From: JANMDR01 sp043760555
GTDB taxonomy: Bacteria > Pseudomonadota > Gammaproteobacteria > Burkholderiales > Usitatibacteraceae
DNA length: 9,856 bases
NCBI GenBank assembly: GCA_043760555.1
Contig: JAYUOW010000255.1
Location: 1 to 9,856, forward strand
Reading direction: 5' to 3'
The notes under the pieces were generated by a model. That model did no database searches and was not told where the DNA came from. It worked only from the letters and a program-made list of their open reading frames with translations. How positions within the stretch are numbered: the first letter of the stretch is position 1; every line of letters starts with the position of its first letter. Below, one piece after another: positions 6,212-9,856 of the stretch. Both the position numbers and the translations under genes were made by a program.

Positions 6212-6218
6212 TTGAATC

Positions 6219-6296
6219 ATGCAACCAACAAAAATCTTGTTTTTGAATTTGACCCAATGGCAGCCTTGTCATTGGCGATGGCCACTTCATTTCTAA
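6219..6296 (+). CDS. trpL: Probable tryptophan leader peptide (25 aa)
   Basis: An ATG at 6219, seven bases after the gph stop, opens a 25-codon frame ending at TAA 6294-6296. It contains three Trp codons within eight positions (14, 19 and 21: WQPCHWRW), a residue that is rare by chance. It lies 67 bases before trpE, where leader peptides of attenuated trp operons belong. The beginning, MQPTKILFLN, is a typical leader-like hydrophobic start. There is no strong ribosome-binding site, so translation may depend on ribosomes finishing gph. Several mutually influencing RNA pairings follow. Regulation of trp by ribosome stalling at Trp codons is established in enterobacteria and rhizobia; here it is inferred. 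A different frame (6257-6370, one Trp) is the less attractive alternative. Confidence 0.6.
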   Translation: MQPTKILFLNLTQWQPCHWRWPLHF

Positions 6297-6350
6297 AACA
6301 CCCTGCCGTCGCAGCGCGCGTCAAATCGTGCGCTAAACATCAATCATTTT
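6254..6350 (+). promoter_or_regulatory. Candidate trp attenuator region
   Basis: Three pairings can be drawn. CCAATG (6254-6259) pairs with CATTGG (6270-6275), over Trp codons. GCGATGGC (6275-6282) pairs with GCCGTCGC (6305-6312), 8 bp with one G-U. AGCGCGCG (6313-6320) pairs with CGTGCGCT (6327-6334), 8 bp with one G-U and a six-base loop. The last hairpin is followed only by a short TTTT at 6347-6350, so it is not a classical intrinsic terminator. Control could act on Rho or on trpE translation instead. Confidence 0.4.
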
Positions 6351-6362
6351 GTTGGAACCGCC

Positions 6363-7880
6363 ATGACTGAATCAGAATTTAACGCCCTTGTAGCCCAAGG
6401 CTACAATCGTATTCCCGTTGTTTTAGAAACTTTTGCCGACCTTGATACGCCGCTATCAATTTATCTAAAGCTCGCCAACAAACCGTACTCTTTTTTGCTT
6501 GAATCGGTAATCGGTGGCGAGCGGTTTGGACGCTATTCCATCATCGGTCTACCTGCGCGTGAATGGATTCAAATCACCGGCCAAGAAGTGTCGGTAATCC
6601 GCGCCAAAGCCGGTAAATACTCGTCTGGCACCGAAACGGTGGAGCATGTTTTTGTAAAAGACCCGCTTAGTTTTATTGAAAAATATCGCGCAAAAATTAA
6701 GGCCGCACCGGTCACTAATCCGCTGCGTTTTGGTGGTGGTTTAGCAGGCTATTTTTCATACGACGTGGTGCGATTTATTGAGCCAAAGCTGTCGCCAGAA
6801 ATCGCCAATGGCCGTACCCAGCTTGACCCAATCAATGTGCCCGATGCGATTTTAATGCTGTCTGACGAAGTAGCCGTAGTCGATAGTTTATCGGGCAAGT
6901 TATATTTAATTGTTTATGCCGATGCAACCCAGCCTGACGCGCTGGCAAAGGCGAGCCGTCGCTTAACTGAACTGCGTTTAGGCCTGCGTCAACCGGCCGC
7001 CTTGCCGGTTTATGTGCCCACTAAAAATGTGCCAGAACCAGTGTCCGACATTGGCGAAGCCGCGTATTTAAAAGCGGCAGCGCGATGCAAGCAATATATT
7101 GTTGATGGCGATTTAATGCAGGTGCAAATTTCGCAGCGGCTGTCGCAGCCGTTTGATGCGCCGCCGATCAATTTGTATCGTGCGTTGCGTTCCATCAATC
7201 CATCGCCTTACATGTTTTATTTCGATATGGGTGAATTCCATATCGTAGGCGCGTCGCCAGAAATTTTGGTGCGGCAAGAAGGTAAAAAAATTACCCTGCG
7301 CCCGATCGCGGGCACGCGCAAACGCGGTGCGACGCCAGAGCAAGATAAAGCGCTAGAAAAAGAACTGCGCGAAGATCCAAAAGAATTGGCCGAGCATTTA
7401 ATGCTGATCGATTTGGGCCGTAATGATGTTGGTCGTGTTGCTAAAACTGGCTCAGTAAAAGTGACCGAGCAAATGGTGGTGGAACGCTATTCGCACGTGA
7501 TGCATTTAGTATCGAATGTAGAGGGCGAAATTAAAGACGGCATTGGCCCTATTGAGTTGCTGCGCGCGACGTTTCCAGCGGGCACGGTGACAGGCGCGCC
7601 GAAGGTGCGGGCGATGCAAATTATTGATGAGCTAGAACCGTCGAAACGCGGCATTTACGCGGGTGCAGCGGGCTATATTGGTTTTAATGACAATATGGAT
7701 TTAGCGATTTCAATTCGCACTGGTGTGGTGAAAAACGGCGTGCTTTATGTGCAAGCTGCAGCGGGCATCGTTGCTGATTCAGTGCCTGAGCTTGAATGGC
7801 AAGAAACCCAGAATAAGGCGCGTGCATTGCTGCGCGCGGCGGAACTGGTTGCTAGCGGTTTAGACACCAACGAAGCGTAA
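6363..7880 (+). CDS. trpE: Anthranilate synthase component I
   Basis: TrpE makes anthranilate from chorismate and ammonia delivered by TrpG, the committed step of tryptophan synthesis. The 505-residue protein has an N-terminal regulatory region with the tryptophan-binding LLES motif (45-48) and GRYSIIG, which implies feedback inhibition. The chorismate-binding domain shows PSPYMFYFDMG, PIAGTRKRG (GTR at 317-319), LIDLGRNDVGRV (348-359), TFPAGTVTGAPK (403-414) and GIYAGAAGYIGF. The length is normal and the protein is not fused to TrpG. The ATG at 6363 has only a weak ribosome site (GGA, 6354-6356), which leaves room for translational control by the leader structure. TrpG starts 12 bases after the stop. 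Confidence 0.97.
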   Translation: MTESEFNALVAQGYNRIPVVLETFADLDTPLSIYLKLANKPYSFLLESVIGGERFGRYSIIGLPAREWIQITGQEVSVIRAKAGKYSSGTETVEHVFVKDPLSFIEKYRAKIKAAPVTNPLRFGGGLAGYFSYDVVRFIEPKLSPEIANGRTQLDPINVPDAILMLSDEVAVVDSLSGKLYLIVYADATQPDALAKASRRLTELRLGLRQPAALPVYVPTKNVPEPVSDIGEAAYLKAAARCKQYIVDGDLMQVQISQRLSQPFDAPPINLYRALRSINPSPYMFYFDMGEFHIVGASPEILVRQEGKKITLRPIAGTRKRGATPEQDKALEKELREDPKELAEHLMLIDLGRNDVGRVAKTGSVKVTEQMVVERYSHVMHLVSNVEGEIKDGIGPIELLRATFPAGTVTGAPKVRAMQIIDELEPSKRGIYAGAAGYIGFNDNMDLAISIRTGVVKNGVLYVQAAAGIVADSVPELEWQETQNKARALLRAAELVASGLDTNEA

Positions 7881-7892
7881 ACGAGGCCTAAT

Positions 7893-8474
7893 ATGATATT
7901 GATGATTGATAACTACGACAGCTTCACCTACAACCTAGTGCAGTACCTAGGTGAGCTGGGCGAGGATGTAAAAGTAGTGCGGAACGATGAAATTTCAGTC
8001 GCCGCTGTAGGCGCGTTGAACCCTGAAAAAATCGTGATTTCTCCTGGGTCGTGTTCACCGAATGAGGCGGGTATTTCCTTGGGTGTGATCGAAAAATATG
8101 CCGGTAAAATTCCAATTTTGGGTGTGTGTTTGGGCCATCAAGCCATTGGGCAGGCGTTTGGTGGCGAGATTGTGCATGCGCGCACCATCATGCACGGCAA
8201 AACTTCGCAAATTTTTCATACGCAATTGGGCGTGTTTGCCGGTTTGCCATCGCCCTACATTGCCACCCGTTATCATTCGCTGGTGATTCGTCGTGAATCC
8301 TGCCCCGATTGCTTAGAAATTACCGCGTGGACGGACGACGGCGAAGTGATGGGAGTGAAGCACAAAACCTTGGAAGTGGAGGGCGTGCAGTTTCACCCAG
8401 AATCTATTTTGACCGAGCATGGTTATGCGCTGTTGCGCAACTTTATGCAACGCGGTCGCGAAAATACTAATTAG
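7893..8474 (+). CDS. trpG: Anthranilate synthase component II (glutamine amidotransferase)
   Basis: TrpG is the class I glutaminase that supplies ammonia to TrpE. The 193 residues show the start MILMIDNYDSFTYNLVQYL, the nucleophile Cys79 in GVCLGHQAIGQAFGG and the His168/Glu170 pair in FHPESIL, completing the catalytic triad. The oxyanion-region motif reads SPGSCSPNEAG instead of the commoner SPGPCTPNEAG, a mild variation. GAGG at 7883-7886 is a good ribosome site. In betaproteobacteria the same protein may also serve PabB in folate synthesis, which is a family-based inference. TrpD follows after 10 bases, and its ribosome site, AGGAG, overlaps the trpG stop codon. Confidence 0.96.
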   Translation: MILMIDNYDSFTYNLVQYLGELGEDVKVVRNDEISVAAVGALNPEKIVISPGSCSPNEAGISLGVIEKYAGKIPILGVCLGHQAIGQAFGGEIVHARTIMHGKTSQIFHTQLGVFAGLPSPYIATRYHSLVIRRESCPDCLEITAWTDDGEVMGVKHKTLEVEGVQFHPESILTEHGYALLRNFMQRGRENTN

Positions 8475-8484
8475 GAGTTTCACC

Positions 8485-9519
8485 ATGTTTACTGCTCAAG
8501 AAGCGATTAGCCGCTTATCCGATAAGCGCGAAATTTTTTATGATGAAATGGTCGATTTATTTCGTCAAGTAATGACTGGGGATGTAACACAGGTGCAGCT
8601 TGCCGCCATACTGATGGGGCTGCATGTGAAGGTAGAAACCGTGTCTGAAATTGCGGCGGCAGCGCAAGTAATGCGTGAATTTGCCACGAAAGTAGATGTG
8701 CGCAATGAGCCGCATTTGGTCGACACCTGCGGCACCGGTGGCGATAAATCGCACACGTTTAATATTTCCACTACAGCTGCGTTTGTGGCCGCTGCTGCAG
8801 GCGCTAAAGTGGCGAAGCACGGCGGTCGCGCAGTATCAAGCTCGTCTGGCAGCGCGGATGTGTTGGAGGCGTTGGGCGTTAAATTAAACATCACGCCCGA
8901 GCAGGTGGGTGAATGTATTAAAGCTGTGGGCGTGGGCTTTATGTTTGCGCCGAATCATCATCCGGCGATGAAATATGCCGCCCCGGTGCGCAAGGAGCTT
9001 GGCATGCGCACTATCCTGAATATTTTGGGCCCGCTCACCAACCCCGCCAGCGCGCAAAACCAAGTAATGGGTGTGTTTCACGCGGATTTGGTGGGCATTC
9101 AAGCGCGCGTGTTAAAAACGCTGGGCTCAAAGCATGTGATGGTGGTGCACGGTGCTGAAGGCTTGGATGAAATTTCAATCAGTGGGCCAACCTACGTGGC
9201 TGAACTTAAAGATGGCGAGTTACGTGATTACATGATTGAGCCATCGCAATTCGGCTTGAAGGCGCAATCGCTTGATTCGCTGCGTGCGGTGGATAAAGAG
9301 CAGTCGCTGAAAATTTTGATGGGCGTGCTCAATAACGTTGATGGTGCCGCTAAAGACATCGTAACGCTCAATGCCGGTGCAGCAATTTATGTGGCCGGTA
9401 TGGCGGCGGATTTAAATGCCGGCGTTGCGCGCGCGCGCGAAATGATTGAAACCGGACGCGCTAAAGCCAAGCTTGAAGAGCTAATTCGCGTGACCAATAA
9501 TATGGCGTCGGCTAGCTAA
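8485..9519 (+). CDS. trpD: Anthranilate phosphoribosyltransferase
   Basis: TrpD transfers phosphoribose from PRPP to anthranilate. The 344-residue protein has the PRPP-binding loop VDTCGTGGDKSHTFNIST (GTGGD at 83-87), the block KHGGRAVSSSSGSADVLEALG, the anthranilate-site region HHPAMKYAAPVRKELGMRT and the hinge motif NILGPLTNPA. KHGGR replaces the KHGNR of many homologues, a variant I believe is common in betaproteobacteria. The ATG at 8485 is preceded by AGGAG (8473-8477). An upstream start inside trpG is unlikely. TrpC begins one base after the TAA, which indicates translational coupling. Confidence 0.97.
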   Translation: MFTAQEAISRLSDKREIFYDEMVDLFRQVMTGDVTQVQLAAILMGLHVKVETVSEIAAAAQVMREFATKVDVRNEPHLVDTCGTGGDKSHTFNISTTAAFVAAAAGAKVAKHGGRAVSSSSGSADVLEALGVKLNITPEQVGECIKAVGVGFMFAPNHHPAMKYAAPVRKELGMRTILNILGPLTNPASAQNQVMGVFHADLVGIQARVLKTLGSKHVMVVHGAEGLDEISISGPTYVAELKDGELRDYMIEPSQFGLKAQSLDSLRAVDKEQSLKILMGVLNNVDGAAKDIVTLNAGAAIYVAGMAADLNAGVARAREMIETGRAKAKLEELIRVTNNMASAS

Positions 9520-9520
9520 T

Positions 9521-9856
9521 ATGTCCGACATTCTGCAAAAAATCCTCGCTACAAAAGTGCTGGAGATAGCCGTAAATAGGGCGTCTTCACCTGAAGCGCT
9601 ATTGCGCGAACAGATTGCCAGCATTGCCCCGCCGCGTGATTTTTTAGGTGCAATTCGCGCCAAGCACGCAGCCAATCAGCCGGCAGTAATCGCCGAAATT
9701 AAGCGCGCCAGCCCCAGTGCGGGCACATTTCGCGCCGAAGGGTCAGCATTTGACCCCGCGTTTTTTGCGAAAAGTTATGAGCAGCACGGTGCGGCGTGTT
9801 TGTCGGTATTGACGGATCGTGATTATTTTCAAGGCTGCGTCGCCGATTTAGTGGCC
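9521..9856 (+). CDS. trpC: Indole-3-glycerol phosphate synthase (3' truncated by window)
   Basis: The first 112 codons are present and the rest lies beyond the window. The enzyme closes the indole ring from carboxyphenylaminodeoxyribulose phosphate. The N-terminal helix MSDILQKILATK and the catalytic strand VIAEIKRASPSAG (Glu59 and Lys61, the conserved ExK pair) are clear, followed by SVLTDRDYFQG. It is not fused to TrpF at this end. The ATG lies one base after the trpD stop and has no strong ribosome site of its own, so it is probably coupled. The segment encoding residues 13-24 contains a copy of the repeated element (9559-9591) without changing the usual spacing of the protein. Confidence 0.95.
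   Translation, partial: MSDILQKILATKVLEIAVNRASSPEALLREQIASIAPPRDFLGAIRAKHAANQPAVIAEIKRASPSAGTFRAEGSAFDPAFFAKSYEQHGAACLSVLTDRDYFQGCVADLVA
9559..9591 (+). repeat. Copy of the repeated element inside trpC
   Basis: GTAAATAGGGCGTCTTCACC (9572-9591) contains an exact copy of the 11-mer (9579-9589), with the same AAATA leading into it as in the terminator. The preceding GCTGGAGATAGCC (9559-9571) looks like a degenerate left arm of the palindrome (compare GCTGAAGACGCC). It therefore aligns with the whole hairpin of the other two loci. Confidence 0.55.

Noticed and set aside
6257..6370. Overlapping 37-codon ORF with one Trp that ends inside trpE
   Set aside because: It has a single Trp codon and no ribosome site. 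The frame at 6219-6296, with three clustered Trp codons, explains the region better.
8557..8894. Long minus-strand open frames opposite trpD
   Set aside because: They mirror the codon pattern of the clear trpD gene and show no family features or ribosome sites.

Overview
The window looks like a chromosomal segment of a betaproteobacterium, probably in or near the Burkholderiales. The grounds are the gene order apaG | rpe-gph-trpE-trpG-trpD-trpC, the protein signatures, and the AlgZ/AlgR-type sensor pair. This placement is inferred from gene order and motifs; no database search was run. Base composition looks balanced and fairly uniform, and I see no insertion sequence, phage gene, tRNA, rRNA or CRISPR array. 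Apart from short intergenic gaps (the longest, 81-312, is described in detail) the window is filled with genes.

Region 1 (1-2657, plus strand): the tail of an unidentified gene ends at a strong intrinsic terminator. A regulatory gap follows with about three 20-bp tandem repeats whose core resembles the AlgR/LytTR binding site. Next come an 84-residue membrane protein, a LytS/AlgZ-type histidine kinase and a LytTR response regulator, probably one autoregulated operon.

Region 2 (2672-4359, minus strand): folE (GTP cyclohydrolase I) followed by a BLUF blue-light sensor protein, convergent to the response regulator with only 14 bases between stop codons. apaG lies upstream on the same strand and is divergent from rpe.

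Region 3 (4478-9856, plus strand): rpe and gph, then the tryptophan genes trpE, trpG, trpD and the first 112 codons of trpC, tightly spaced. Between gph and trpE there is a short leader ORF with three Trp codons within eight, plus possible alternative RNA pairings, which points to Trp-responsive attenuation. Gph carries long low-complexity extensions at both ends.

The most unusual signal is an 11-mer, GGGCGTCTTCA, and its hairpin form. It occurs as both arms of the terminator at 89-131, as an imperfect inverted pair inside gph, inside trpC, and as one arm inside the response-regulator gene. This is the kind of distribution shown by DNA-uptake sequences or small dispersed palindromes.
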